Part shown: positions 22,941-37,100 of the stretch, piece by piece
How positions within the stretch are numbered: position 1 is the first letter of the stretch
How the letters are laid out: every line of letters starts with the position of its first letter
NCBI GenBank assembly: GCA_034336665.1
Contig: CM067592.1
Location: 29,361,819-29,425,818 of the forward strand
Length of the DNA stretch: 64,000 nucleotides
Direction: 5' to 3'
Origin: Luscinia megarhynchos
Lineage: Eukaryota > Chordata > Aves > Passeriformes > Turdidae
Notes under the pieces: generated by a model
Databases searched by the model: none
What the model was told of the DNA's origin: nothing
What the model saw: only the letters and a program-made list of their open reading frames with translations
Position numbers and translations under genes: made by a program

Positions 22941-23955
22941 AAGTGCACCCCTCCTATTTTCTGAAAAATATGACTCTAAATATCGCCTGCATTGGCTAAC
23001 AAAAATTTTCATTTCTGCTTGAGATATTAAGTACTACATCGGTTTTTCCCAGCTAACAGTGTTTCTTGCTCATTAAGGATTTCTTACCCAATAGGTTTTC
23101 TTTCTATTTCACAGTATACTTCAGCCCAGTGAAGAATTATATGAGATAAGGATCATCACATGTAGTTCTCAAAGATCCTGCATGAAGGTAACTACATGGG
23201 CATCATTGAAATATAGTCAAGATAATATGAATTCCTAAATTCTGACCAAAAATAACAAGCATGTTTGAAAACTGACTACTCAGACCACTGGAAAAGTCTT
23301 GAAAATTAAACTATCCAAGAGGAGAATAATTCAGAGATGACTGAAAAAAATCAGTACATCCCCAGTAGAAATATAGGTGAATATAATTCATGGGCTGTAA
23401 TATTTCTGTCAGTTTTCTGTCACTATTCAGTTCAACAAAACTTTTAAAATGTGATACAAACAAGAATGGATGCTAAGCTGCTGTGGTAAATGTGAGTTTA
23501 CTGACCGGTAGTCTAAATCCAGAATAAATGCCAAGATATCTGTATCCACTGAAATCTTATTAATACAAAGTCACCAACAGTGAAATTAAGAACAGTGATG
23601 CAAAAGTTTTCAAATATCCCTCCATGAATGTAGTGATATGAAGAATTCAGAAAGAGCTGACTGGTAATTGTTATGGTTTTTGACATATCTAGGGTGCCTT
23701 CATCTCCAGAATTTCAAACAGTACTTCATACACTCTGTAAAACCCATTTAATCAAGATTTATAGATTTGTAACAGAGAGCTAAAGTACATAGAGAATATT
23801 TTAGCCATCACACACAGAGAGCAGCTGCCAATCAGTAAATTAAATTAGTACTTCCACACATCTCTAGACCAGAAAACCATGAAATAGTGAGGAAAGATAA
23901 GATGAAGGAAGAAGTAAGAGGAAGAAGGAAGGTGAAGGGGAAGAGGAAGAAGGAA
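22941..23955. other. Unassigned AT-rich sequence
   Basis: No gene recognised. The last ~70 nt, from about 23885, become purine-rich (AGGAAGAAGG) and merge into the hexanucleotide array. Confidence 0.45.
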
Positions 23956-24142
23956 GGGGAAGGGGAAGGGGAAGGGGAAGGGGAAGGGGAAGGGAAAGGG
24001 AAAGGGAAAGGGAAAGGGAAAGGGAAAGGGGAAAGGGAAAGGGAAAGGGAAAGGGAAAGGGAAAGGGAAAGGGAAAGGGAAAGGGAAAGGGAAAGGGAAA
24101 GGGAAAGGGAAAGGGAAAGGGAAAGGGAAAGGGAAAGGGGAA
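23956..24142 (+). repeat. Compound homopurine array: GGGGAA x6, then GGGAAA x6, GGGGAAA, GGGAAA x17
   Basis: Counted directly: GGGGAA six times (23956-23991), GGGAAA six times (23992-24027), a single 7-nt GGGGAAA (24028-24034), then GGGAAA seventeen times (24035-24136) and a final GGGGAA. The plus strand is all purine over 187 nt. The Gly/Glu/Lys/Arg frames and the Ser/Leu/Pro/Phe frames through it are artefacts. Confidence 0.97.
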
Positions 24143-25389
24143 GAGAATGGAAAAGGGAAGCAGATGTGAAACAGACAGGAAAAGTGGAAAACTTAATCTC
24201 CTCCCACAGGTTCCTTCTTTCTGGGAGTACTTCTTTGTGTTGAAACCATGCAGGATACACTTCCCCTATATCAATTGTTTCAATTTTATTGGTACTACAA
24301 GTACAGAGTCTCAAAGAGCCCTGGCTTGTCACACAGGAATATCACACAAAACTGTAGATATAATGCTGACTAGTGAAGATATCAGAACATGAATCTCACT
24401 TGGAATATTCACACAGATATAATCAAAATAATAGAACTGGTACTAGTGACCATCACAGCTAAGGTTAGAAATGTCACACAGACACGGTCACATTCCAAAT
24501 ATTTACATCAGTGGCTCAATGGAAAAAATTTTCCTTTTCCTGGCCTTTCCAGCAATTTCACTTCCTTAAATTAGTTGGCAATATCTAGCCATGACCCTTT
24601 AACCTTTCCTTTTCACATGAGAGACCTTGGAGAACAATCTTCCTCCACAGATTTTAATTAAGTTTAAAATTTTAAGAGAAAGATCAGTCTTATGCTGTGT
24701 TAAATACAGAAAATTCAGAAAAGTACAGGAAGAACAAATAGGTTCAGTAAAATAAGTATTATACTTTGAACACTTGGGACATAAAAGGGTCATAATGGAT
24801 AGGACCTCAGAAATCCCTTATCTTCCTTTCATTAAAATACCTTTCTCCCTCCTAGTTACTGGATAGAATGGTGCTCACAATCTGGGATTTCAAGTCTGTT
24901 CTTTTACAACCATCAGCTTCAATGCATTTCATGCCCTTCCATAACTATATTTCTGATTAATTAAAAGCCTTTTAAACTGATCCCTTTTAGTAATAAAACA
25001 TTGACAGGAAGAGTAAGTTATTGCCATTGTATTACTTAACTCATATGGTAAAATCATGTACCCTTTTCCCAACACCTGCCCACAGAAAACTGGGAAAGTT
25101 TTTCATGGAAAAAGGCTATTTCAGGGTAGCACCTTTCCTGTATGTCCTGTAGATGTGTCCTGAAAGTCTTGAATTTCACTCCATGCATTGTTGAAGGAGG
25201 TTTTCCAAGAATCTTTGCAAAAAGGGTTACTTTGCCCATGCAAAGAAGATTTCTATAGCAGCACATTATTTTCCAAAACTGGATGTTGAGAGGGCTTTTC
25301 AACTGCAAAATGTTTGTCATTAGGATTTGTGTTAGCATCAAACCTTCTCAGAAATCTTTTCACAAAAAAAGCTTCCAAAACAATTTCTA
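24143..25389. other. Unassigned AT-rich sequence
   Basis: No gene or dispersed repeat recognised. Confidence 0.45.
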
Positions 25390-25520
25390 TTTTTTATTTT
25401 TTGTTTTGTTTTTTTTTTTTTGTTTTGGGTTTTTTTTTTTTTTGTTTTGCTTTGTTTTGTTTTGGTTTTTGTTTGGTTTTGGATTTGTATTGTTTGGGGT
25501 TGTTTTTTGTCTTTTTATTT
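25390..25520 (-). repeat. T/G-only low-complexity tract
   Basis: About 130 nt of T runs with G, GG and GGG interruptions and hardly any A or C. It is the reverse-complement type of the A/C tracts at 7.6, 29.25, 56.19 and 57.18 kb. The Phe/Gly/Cys-rich frame through it is an artefact. Confidence 0.88.
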
Positions 25521-28500
25521 TAAACTTGATCAAAATTTTCCTTGAAATATGTCTATTTCTCTATTACATTGCTAGAGTCCTTTTCAGGGGATTTCTTCTT
25601 TTGTTCTTTCATTTTTTTAATTTCCATTTTGACTCATTAAAAAAAAAGAAAGGGAAATTTTTAAAGGAAGACACAGCTAATCTTTCAGAGATTCATTTTG
25701 TTATGTGAGCTTTTATTCTACTTTTATCCTTTTTTTTTCTTTTTTTCTCCTGATTTTCTTCTGAAAAATAACTCACTATTCTAAGAAATCCTTATATCTA
25801 AAATATTAAGGGGCTGTCTCAGTCCAGTATGTGACTGGACTCCTGGATTAGGGTCCCATTAGAAATTGTTATATATGAAGTTCATTAACCAATAATGATA
25901 GTATGGGGTTTGTAGTTTAAAACATATATAGCTTGTAAAGACTGCAAGGTCGAAGGGCTAAATTTCCCTAAATTACTGATAGAATGGCATATTGCTTTTA
26001 AAAAGCAACATTCAGATAATAATTCTGGATGTGAAAAAAAAAAACAACAACCCCGAAGCAACTTGTATAATGATCCCAAAAATTTTAGGTGATTTTTCAA
26101 TATTTTTTCTCTTAATAATATACACTTTAATATTTATATATCTCTGCAGAAGATTTTATAATTCAAGAGACACAAAGAATGGCATAAAATGGTGGCTCCA
26201 GACATTAGGCAATTGCTGAGTAATGGGCTTTTCCCTGTAGGATGAATAATGCTTGAGGTGTTAATTATAATTTATAAATTATAATTTATCAATATAAATT
26301 ATTATTGTAACAAATTATTTCTTATTAATTATAATAAAGGCAGAAATATAATAAAAGTTAAAATTCACATGGCATATAAAATATGCCACTATATATTTAT
26401 ATTACACATCCCAAATATACCTATATTTCTAGAATCCTTAAAAATAATAAAAATCCTGTTCTATTCATTGAAAGCACATTGTGGTCTTACAAGAACTTTC
26501 ACTGCCCCTGCACTTTCTGATGCTTCCCTAGGGGAAAAAAAAAAACAATGCCACCATCAGCAAGCAATAATTACTTGAAAGCTGCTGCCTCAGTAAGCAC
26601 ACTTTTTTAAAGTTGCTAAAGTTTAGGCAGATCTAGAGATGCTTAAAGTTAGTTTTAGTCTTTTATAACTTTATAGGTGTCTTACATTTAATACAGAAAT
26701 AGGGGTATGTCTTCATGAAGTTAGACTGCCTTTTTGCCAAGCTAAATAAAGCATGGTACTATTAATTGGATCTCTTCAGTATTTCCCCTACAAACCAGGA
26801 GATGCTACTTCACAATATGTTTCTAAGGGCTGAAATAGTTAACAAATTGTTATTTGCTCTTAGGAATTGGAAGGGAATATAATACTCTTAAGAAAGCTAG
26901 GCAAATATTATGCTTAATCCAAAGTTATTCTGAACCTGAAATCTTTAGCAATTTGAAAATGTTAATTTTCAAGCAAATCCTAGTGTAATTCTGAATAAAA
27001 TTTGGCATTAGCAAAGGATTTAGATTTAGCTTAAATACACATAGATTCTGGCATAAAAAAGTAAACCTTAGGTGAGTTTGAGATGAAATATTCTGTCCTT
27101 AAGTAGGCATAAAGTTAAAAAAAAAAGAAAACATAAGCAAATAAAAAGTAGACTATTTATCTTGATAAAGGTACAGTTTTAAAATATTATCAAGCTGAAA
27201 TATTGTAAAACAGGATTTACTGCAACAATAATTTAAGGTAATAGCAAAGATGTCATTTAAGCAATTTGCAAATCGTATATTTCCTTGCTGTGTTTGCAAG
27301 ATTACCTTGTGAATCATCAGGAACCATAACTCAAAAAGCTTTTGATTTACACTTTCTTGAGACCTAAAGGCAAGAAAGGACACCATGGATAAGATGAATA
27401 ACTTGATGATCTACTAGCTTCAATAAAGTAAAAGCTGCCTTTTCCCAACTGGCTCAAGTTAGCACCTGATACATTCTTGCAAACTATCGTATAGATATAC
27501 TGCATGGTAAAAGGCTGTGTCTGGATCAGTCTGTGAGAAGTTTTTAAATTATATTTATGGATAAATATAATTATGGTCCTGAGAATGCAAAACTTGAGAT
27601 GTACAAAACTTCTGGAACATGAATACATTGGTTAAAATAATTTAATAATTTAAATGTGGCTTTCAAACCAACGTTGTCTAATATTTCTGTCTATACCACA
27701 GGTTTATTTCTGTGGAGGCTGCACATTTCTGCTGAATTTCTGCTTCATTCCATTCAGGTTCAGCTCTGTCTGCAATTACTGAAATATCAGCGTGCCTTCT
27801 TGTAGCATATTAAGTAGTGTGGCTAACATCTGTTCTGTATTTATTTGTTCTTTTGTTTTTTATTCTCAAAGAGAAAGAAAGTGAACATTGGATGTTCATT
27901 TATTTATTAATTTTATTATTTTCCCCCGTCTTTGTGGAGATTTCCAGAATGTACTACTATGGATTTGCATTAGAAATCAGGATGAGGAAAGAAAGCATCT
28001 CTGTACCTGGATTAGATAACAGTAGGAATTTTGTTTGTCCTCAGTTCCCAGGGGACACTATTTATAAAAGTAAAATAAACCCCAGGATTTAATCTTAGAG
28101 AACAAACATCCACTGTGCTAAAGCAGTGGAAGTGCTGACACTAGTTTTCACTGTAGGGTTAAAGATTATTTTTCAGTACTTTTTGCATAGTCTACTGAAT
28201 TCCATGAAGACAAGGAAAGCATCTGCAAATTTGTCTATTTTCCATATGGCAATCATGCATAAAGGGCAAGCCAGGTGTGATACTTTCAAGCAATCTCTGC
28301 TGTAAGGAAATCTGTTGTGGGTGTACATAAAGCCCAAAAATTTGCTTCAGTTCATGTGACTCTTGGAAATGCACGCATCACAGAAGAAAGTATGTTTATT
28401 CTGAAAAATAGTCCAAAGTTAGTTTTGATAAAAACCTGTGCTTAAGAATGCAATCTAGGTGAACTGCTTATGCTAGCAAGTATCCACCAGCAGTCTTCAG

Positions 28501-29246
28501 AAAAGAGGTTTCCAGTTGAGATTTAGAATACTTTTTGTGCCTACTAGAATAATCTTTGAATAACTTATTCTACTATGGCTGGATGCTTAGGGCACACATA
28601 CACTGATGACACACAATGTTTGTGCAATCCCTTATCATTTCACTACATTTCAATTTTCTCATCTTTCAATTTCCTGCAATTCCTTCTCATTCTTGGGTAG
28701 GAAAATACAGTTACAGAGTAAATATAGCTTATCATTCACTGGAATCTAGCAATCCCTGATGCTCAGTAACCCCAGTATGAATCTCTTCTGCAGAGACTAC
28801 AAGGTTTTGGTATTATTTTCAGATGGTCTCAGACTCCTATAGGAATTGAGCATGACAACAAATCTCTCCGCATTTATATGAAACTCAAAACTTCCCTTTG
28901 TGACCCTGCTTCTTAAACAGCAACAAGTTTAAAATTCCTGCTATTCCTACTAGTCTCTGTAACAGAAAGGAATAATGAATAAAAAAATTCATTTCAAAAA
29001 TGACAGTAATCTTATTTAATTGTGAACTTGAAAGCTGCTGAGTTGTTACAGTGATAGATTTAGTGCAAGAACATTCTTGGTCAAGTTGTAATGTAAATAA
29101 TTGTAAGTTATCTACTCTTGGTAAACCCTACATGTTGCAGCTTCCTAGTCCTAGATGTTCCTGGTCTTCTTCCCACATAGCAAAATTTTTTGATGCCTGT
29201 TGGTAGGAAAAGAAAGGAAGGAAATGGACTCTGCAGTTTAGGTTAT
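25521..29246. other. Unassigned AT-rich sequence
   Basis: No gene or dispersed repeat recognised. It includes the AT palindrome at 26263-26286 within a strongly AT-rich patch at about 26255-26345. Confidence 0.45.
26263..26286. repeat. Perfect 24-bp AT palindrome
   Basis: The stretch is its own reverse complement, centred on TTTATAAA and made only of A and T. It could form a cruciform. It is probably chance in an A/T-only patch. Confidence 0.9.
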
Positions 29247-29378
29247 CAAAAAAACCAAAAAAACCCCACAAAACCAAAACCAAACAAAAAAACCCAAACA
29301 ATACACAAACAGAAAACCAAACAACAACAACCACAACAGTCACCCCCACCAGAAAACCCTCCCAAAAAACTAAAGACC
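29247..29378 (+). repeat. A/C-rich low-complexity tract
   Basis: CAAAAAAACC, AAAACCAAAACC, AACAACAACC and similar units run for about 130 nt with almost no T and few G. The Lys/Pro/Gln/Thr-rich frame here is an artefact. Confidence 0.88.
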
Positions 29379-31001
29379 ATAAAAATCAAAGCACTTTCAT
29401 CATATGGATGATACTCACTATCAAATATAAAATTATAGGATTAAAATACTATTTCATGATATTATGATTGTGATCACCTCAAATGTTTTCCAGCACTCCC
29501 TACAGGGAAACGCCATAATGTAGAGAAAATAACATGGAGCATCTTGGGCACTTCTTTTTCAGCAAGGATGATTAAAGGAAACTTTATTAGGAAATTTATA
29601 ATTTCAGGATATGCAAAAGTATTTTACATTGTAAGAATGAATCTTCCAATATTTGTTTCAGAACAAAAAGATACACTTCAGTCTTTTGTTAGGAGGTTTT
29701 TGTGCTGCTTATATTTTTTTTTCTTTTATTTCTCCTAGGCATCTTCCCTCACTGGACATAATGCATTCAAGAAATAAGGCATACTGCTCAAATGCTTATT
29801 ATTAGGGCTTAACATAGTCATAGCAGTGAATGAGAAGCAGTGATTACCTGCTTGCTAAAGAGTAATAAATGAGACTTCTACTCTATAAATTGGAGAATTC
29901 CTCCATTTCCAAACAGAAGCACTTAACAGGAAAGGTTGGCAAGTGCAAAAATATCCAGTAATTGTCCACAAAAGTCTTTGTGGGTGATGTATTTCAGTTC
30001 AGATCTTCAAGAGACCTCCCAGTAACTAGGAGCTTAACAGACAAACTGATGGACTGCTCCATCAGGAGTTAGTGGAAATAACTTGTCATGCAACGATGTG
30101 CTAGCTGCAGGCATCTCAAAATACCTGGCACTCAGTCAAAAGCACTTTGAACTCCAAGTGCCATTATCACTTTGGCAAGCAGAAACTTTTGGGAGTGAGG
30201 TCTTAGAACAAGAAAAACCTAAGTTTCTCTGCACAAATGTCACTTCTAATGGAATGCTTCTGACATAAGGCTTGTTTTAGGCATTTCACTTCTATGAATA
30301 ATAGTCAAGCCTCTAAAGCAAGTTGTTGTACTAGGGGCATATGTTGCAGATCTTGGATAACTTTTACAATAAGAAATGCATCAAATCAGTTATATAATCA
30401 AAATAAAGTATTTGAAGCAATATTTTCCCATATTTATGTTATCTGGCTAGCCACTTGTCATTTCTTCCCAGCAGGCCCATGAATGCAGATTATGTGAAAG
30501 AAATCACAAAAGTCAGTGGGTTGAAAGAAACTGGATTTTTTCTTTTTCTTAGATATTCATCTGGAGCTTTTTAAATATGAAGAAATTTATCCAAAATTTT
30601 TAATGTAAAAACAAATTTCCTTTGGTTGTCTCATTTTACTATGAAACTGAACATGGCTGAAATTTTCTTGTGCACGTATGCAACAAAGGTTAAGCTACAG
30701 AAAAGCTGACCAACAGTCTGGCCAGAAAAGCAAACAAAATCTAAGGAACCATAATACTGTTGCTGTTTTTTTTCTAAGGAGCTCCTTGAAATATCCCCAA
30801 ACCTGTGGTATGACAGCATTCAAGTGTTAAAATTCTACAATGGTTACCACTGCACATTAATTTTCCAGGAAGGTTAATGCAGGCAACGATTCAATTTAAA
30901 ACATTGTAATTAGGAAGAAGAGTCAATATTTTTGACAACAGAAATTAAACTGATGCATTTACTATTTTTTAAGAATTCCATAACAGATGAAAGAACACTG
31001 G
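29379..31001. other. Unassigned AT-rich sequence
   Basis: No gene or dispersed repeat recognised. Confidence 0.45.
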
Positions 31002-31196
31002 CCCTTCCCTTTCCCCCTTCCCCCTTCCCCTTCCCCTTCCCCTTCCCCCTTCCCCTTCCCCCCTTCCCCTTCCCCTTCCCCTTCCCCCCTTCCCCTTCCC
31101 CCCTTCCCCTTCCCCTTCCCCTTCCCCTTCCCCCTTCCCCCTTCCCCTTCCCCTCTTCCCCTTCCCCTTCCCCTTCCCCCTTCCCCCTTCCTCCTC
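31002..31196 (-). repeat. Irregular CCCCTT / CCCCCTT homopyrimidine array
   Basis: About 195 nt of pure pyrimidine on the plus strand, mixing CCCCTT hexamers with CCCCCTT heptamers and a few variants (CCCCTCTT, CCTCCT at the end). It has the same chemistry as the 24 kb array, but the complementary strand is on top and it is less homogeneous. Pro/Ser/Phe and Gly/Glu/Lys frames are artefacts. Confidence 0.96.
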
Positions 31197-34100
31197 TGGA
31201 TTTAAAAAAAACAGAAAAAATAGGGAAAAACAAAGATCTGCACCATAAGCAGCAAGGGTGAAGACTGGGAGGTAAGAAACGGGGAAGATGAAAAAAAAAA
31301 TAGTTCCACTAATATTGAAAATGACCAAATAGTCAATCATTTGTATGAATTTTCTGCTTTGTTTGTAAACACAGTGACAAGCTGTAAGGATGAGGAAAAC
31401 AAAAGAATGGTAGTAAAACAGAAGTGTTTTCCTCACTTGTACGTTGTTCAACTACTTACAGGCAAATGTTGATATAAAGTAGCCCATGATTGTGATTAGT
31501 GACACTTTTTATGACAATGCAGGATTCTCTTTTCCCGTACTTGAAATTTGCGACATAAAACTGAAATTTGCAGTTGATTAGTTTCAATTTCTAACAGGAA
31601 ACTTTTCAACCACTAACTAATTAGAAATTGATTTTTTTTGCAGCTGTAAGATACTGGAGCCCTCTGGCAAAACTCAGTAAGTCCTTTAAAAAGTTAGGTG
31701 AAAAGAGAAAATTTAAAATGCTCCAGAAAGTAGGACTGATGGAGGGAACAAGGAGGATTTGACCTGCAGATATGACATGCAGCTGATGACCCCAGATGAT
31801 TTGAGATTGACAACAGTAGGCAAACTGGAGGGAAAAGAAGCCTTCAGCAGATCTGCAGAAACACAAGAACTTCTATGCCATTATTTGCACAAAGTAGTTC
31901 TCAGCCTTCAGTGGAGAATACAACCATAACTTATAGCAGAGGATCTCAGAAGCTTCAGAAAACCTTTGGAAAAGTTCTCTATTATTCTAGGGAATTCATA
32001 CTATTCGTAGTGAATATTCTAGTCATATTCACTATGACTACTGTAAAATAAAACAAGCTTAGGAAAAGAGTTTGGTATTAACCACTGAAATACTCTCAGA
32101 TGTACTTTAAAGAAGGGAGGTCACAATAAAATAAAAATGTCTGTATTTATGACTTAGATCTTTTATGGATCAGATTCTGCAGAAGTGCATAAGATTAAAT
32201 ATTAAAAGAGGAAGACTAGAAGAACATATATGCTTACCTCAAAGGTTCAGGAGATTAGCAATTAAGAAACACATATGGAGGGAAAACATATAATGGAGTT
32301 TAAAAATAACACTATGGTCTAAGATCTTAATGATTTTGGAACTAGTTCTAGGAGTGCTCTTTGCAGCAAATTGTTCTCCTCCACAGCCTTGGTGGTTCTA
32401 AAAGTTTCAATAGAAATTCCTTTTGAAGTTTTCTTGCATCATGTTGTACAAATTCATAAGAGACTGCTCCTAGTCTTCCAAAGCAGTCTGAGCCCAATCT
32501 AACTTTTCCCATTCGACAGCATTGAAACAAAAAGCAAAGACCAAGTCGAACAATAAAGTACATAAGTAGGTATTTCCTTAAGGTTTGTCTTCTTTAATTT
32601 TTCAGACTTAACTGTTAGATTAGCTGCACAGCTTTCCCAGATGAAATCTTACCTCTTCACCTTTGAGTCTTTTGTTATTTTATTCTGATCACAATAGAAA
32701 AAAGACAATAATTTTAGAAAATTTATGATGCTGATACGTGTGCACATCAAAGATACCACCACAAGAGCATTATCTATCAATCGTATATTGAAAATGGAAC
32801 AATCAACCTCATTAGATGTTCAGATGGCTGGTTGGTAAACATAGAATGAAGTTTGTCATCCACTGGCTTAATGGACAGACAGAAAGAAGGACACATCAGT
32901 TTTTGTATTTAAGCAGAGACTGGACAAAACTAATCATCTAGCTGCCTCCTCCTCTGAGAAAGTGGAAAAAAAACCTGATCACTTAAAGTTAAGGAATCCA
33001 AGCAACGGACATTCATTTTATCTAGTGATTACTTACCCAGAGAAAATTCTTACACTTAAGGGCAATTTTTTACCCACTGAGTTCTGCTCCCTGGTTATAC
33101 ACAATATGAGTTTGTGATTTCTAGTGAAAAACACTGCATGTTTGACCTTATTTCTTCCTGTGACAGCAGTCTCCAAATATGCATGAACACATGAGATGAC
33201 CATTATATCCTGAGTCCTCTCAGGATGCAGGTTATCTGAAGAATATGAGGAAGCCATCTAAAAGTCAGTTGTGTTCTATTTTTTTTTTCTGGATATAATA
33301 TGTGAATGACTCTAATTTCCTTCTTACCCTGAAAATAGACAGTGGCTCAGCAATCCTATGCGACAATTTTAGATTTTCGTATGTAGGTCATTTTTTGTAA
33401 AAACAGACCATTGTGAGAGGAAGAAGTATCCCCTCTAACACATTGTGATTGCCTCAAGCAAGGGAAAGCTTGCTGCATTTAAATTGGTGGCTTTTCCCTC
33501 TGCCTCTAAAAAGCTTTATTTTAAGGCATGAGAATAGAGAGTCTGTAGGGAAAGAAGAAAGACGATTTGTCTGAGTCTTCAGGAGACTCTGTAAACCTTT
33601 GGATGTGGAATGAACTAATATCACCTATTCATGAATTTTTAATAGAGTTCCTTAAGCACCACAGCACACACAGCATTTACCATGAACATCCAGAGACTTA
33701 GCCTTTGATGGGAATTCATCCCTATATTTTCAGCAAGTGCACTGCACACCTGTAATGTGCAATTTTTGGCAACTTGATCCTGCTGTTCCCAATAAAGGAA
33801 CTACATTTTTAAAGTGCACATTTACTGAGGTACACTGCTTAACTCCTGCTGAACAGAAGTTGAACTTCAATACAAACTTGTAAACTTTTTGTGAAACAGT
33901 GACTGTATTGCTAATGTGACCTAGCCCATACTGCATGCAAAAAACAACATCAACTTTCAAGTAACATAAAAAAGAGACCCACCTACTTTTTGGTTTAACT
34001 GTTACCTTAAAAATTAATAATTAAAAAAAAAAAAAAAATTAAAAAGTGTTCTTTCTGTGCATTATGAATGATCAATAAAGTCAATTAAAAACTCCACAGA

Positions 34101-37100
34101 TTTGGGAAACAAATGAGAAGGAAAAATTCATTTCATCCCCTGTTTATTACAATGCTCAATGAGTTAAAATCACTCAGTCAGAAGTATCACCTCTAAATTT
34201 GGCTTGTGGTTACCACTTTTAAGACAATTAAGTCCATTGTAAGGTGCAAAAGCATCCTGCACTGTCACTGAAGACTTGTTTGCCTGATTGAGACAGCTCT
34301 GTCCCAATGAAAGAAGTCCTGACAAAAGAGTATTTTGAATTAACAAAAATAGTGAGATATTCATAAAAGGATTTCCTTTTATATAAGGGCTTTTGTATGC
34401 AGCACCAAAATGCTCATATATATGCAGTCCCATGTCCCATGTGGTTATCCAGTATGACAGCTGTTTTCAGCAAAACTTTGAATAACTGTGTCTATTCTAT
34501 TAATTAGATAGTATCTGACTTCAATCTAAGTCCTTGAGGTAATGAAATAGTTCAACTATTTTTAATCTATAGTTCCATATGCAATTTTTGAAACTTCCCA
34601 CTTGTCTTTCTTTACTTAATTACTGTAGACATTAAATTTCATAATGACTGTATCTCTTAAACTTTCCCTTTTATGTTATTTAATATTATTAGCAATTATT
34701 TTTATATATATTAAATATTTTTAGTTTTTTAATTGTTTTTATGTATTAAAGTGTTAAAATTTTATCTAAATTATGTCTACATAATATTATTTTTAAAAGT
34801 GGATACATACCAAAGTATTTAAGAAAAATGAATTCTAGGTGCTTGAAAAAAGTTGACTTGTTTTCCTACAAAGCAAAGAAAATTCAAAATCATATGGCTA
34901 TGTGAGATATCACTTAGTCAAAAATGGTGTCTTGTCTGTAAATACAATTTTGCAGCAGTCTCTGGAGAGCTACACAAGCTGGCTTGTGCTATGTGAAAGG
35001 AAGGAGAAAAAAATCCAGGACATTCACAATATAAAGTTTTGTCAGGAGAGAAACAGGATTCCTAAATTAAAATAAAGAATTTAACAGAATTGCAGAAGGG
35101 GAAAATGACCAAATTGTAGGGGAAAATACATATTTATTTAATTACTTCTGTAGAGCCATTATTTTCAGTGCTTGAGGAATAAATCTTCTGTTCGCATTTG
35201 CTGAAATAGTTTATTGCTGTAATAATTAACAGGCATTAGGAATTAAAGGTGACTTAAAATGAGAATACAAAAATATCCCATCATAATTTGATCATATTTT
35301 ATCAGTATATTTTCAGGAGCATAAAACAGACTTCTAAACTTTCTTGAGTTTTCCTCTGACAGTTCCATTTCTGCTTATTTTCTGTTTAAGAGTGCTAAGA
35401 AGTCTGCAGCCAGTACACCCAGAACCTGGGTGCTATGAGAGTAGCAACCAGGAAAGGGAAGTCAAACACATGCCTCAAAAAGATGACAGTTGCATAAGTG
35501 ATCTTGAGGTTGTGCTAAATTAATTCTGTTTACCAAGGTATTCTAGGGATGGAGAAGAATCCCACCTCTTTTCTTGCACATAGCATGACAAAGGAATTCA
35601 GTAGATGTATAATCTAAGTTTCTGTCAAGACTCCCTAGGAGATTAAAACAGATACATTTCTCATCTTGGATTTTTTTACTAAATCCTGAAATCTCTTTAA
35701 TTTTATCCTTAAAACTTCAGACGGCCATATTCTAAATTTACCAGCATATTTTAATATCTGTTTTATAAATTTGGTGCCATTTGGTAATCTGAGTAAAAAC
35801 ATGAGTACATTTAGAAATGAAATCAAACAGAATGCACATTATATCAGACCATATTAAGTACAAAACATTTCCTAATATAACTCTAACACGTGAATATTCT
35901 GGAATAAACAAAGACAACTTATATTAATTCTGTCATTTATTTGTAGCTCACATCTCCCTTATGGAGAAGTGCTATACTTCATTTGCCCATGTTCTCAGCA
36001 CATCCTTTCTCTACCTCTAATATATGAAAATGTACATTTTTCTTCTTTCCAGTGCTACCCTATTACATTCCTTTCCTATCAAGAGATGGCTAAACATATT
36101 AAATTGATTATTGCTCAGTCATCATTTAAAAAAAATTCATTTTCTTAAACTACTATTTATGTCAATTATCAGTACCCTATGGCTGCTACACATTAACATT
36201 TCATTATTGCTCATCTCCCTGTGCTTAAGTATGATAATGTGTGTATTTTCCCTGTAACAATTCACTGAACCAGTGGCTGTGCCAGAGAGCAATGAGCAGT
36301 GAAAAGCCAGCACACTAAGCAATTTCTATCCTGGATATCACTCTTATAGGACCCAAATTTGGGGATTTTTCCAAGTAAGGCATATGAAAACGAGGAAAGC
36401 AGAGCCATGGCTGCATTCTGCTGTCTTTGCCATTTTCTGCACAACTATAAGAATGAGGAGGAAGTCAGCATTTTTATTTTGTACAAACCATAGGACTCAT
36501 TGGTCCCACTTAGCACCAGTTTATCAAAAGATAAATTTCTCCACAGAGCTGATCTGAATGTGTGAGGTTTGTGTTACAGCGTGAGGGGCCGCTACAGAAA
36601 TGGCCTTGACAATGTGTGTGGGAACTCTTGCAAGGCTCTAAGAGCTGTTCCAGTGTCTACTGAATACTGGAAGTACCAAGTTATTCACAATTTGCCACTC
36701 AGTCATTAAGAGGCAAACTGATTAGGCTAATGAGTTTTTTTTCTTGTCATATTTCAAGTGGAGTATATAATGTTTCAGTCCACTACATTCAATCTCTATT
36801 GGCTCTCGAATAAATTGACCCAAAATGTTGGATGAAATATAGTCCTAAGACTAAATTTCTACATTTAGGGTTTAGGATTTTCTGTGTGTTTTTTTACTTG
36901 TTTCTTTTAAGATTTTACTGCTTGCTATTCATGCTAATGAGTGATAACCTTGACAAGACCTTTGCATTCATTTCTCGGATTATTTGGATAAAAAACACAA
37001 GATGCTCTTTTTTGTATTCTGGCTAGCCATACAGCCAAATTATGAGCAGTGTGCCTCCATCTGTACAGGACACATGCTTTGGTGGCAGACAAATGCACAG

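Noticed and set aside
23956..24142. Interstitial telomeric repeat
   Set aside because: Units are GGGGAA and GGGAAA. TTAGGG does not occur in tandem here.
23832..24332. 166-codon Ser/Leu/Pro/Phe frame and its Gly/Glu/Arg partner
   Set aside because: Produced by the GGGGAA/GGGAAA array.
25283..25708. 141-codon Phe-rich plus-strand ORF, resembling a membrane protein
   Set aside because: It is the translation of a T/G low-complexity tract.
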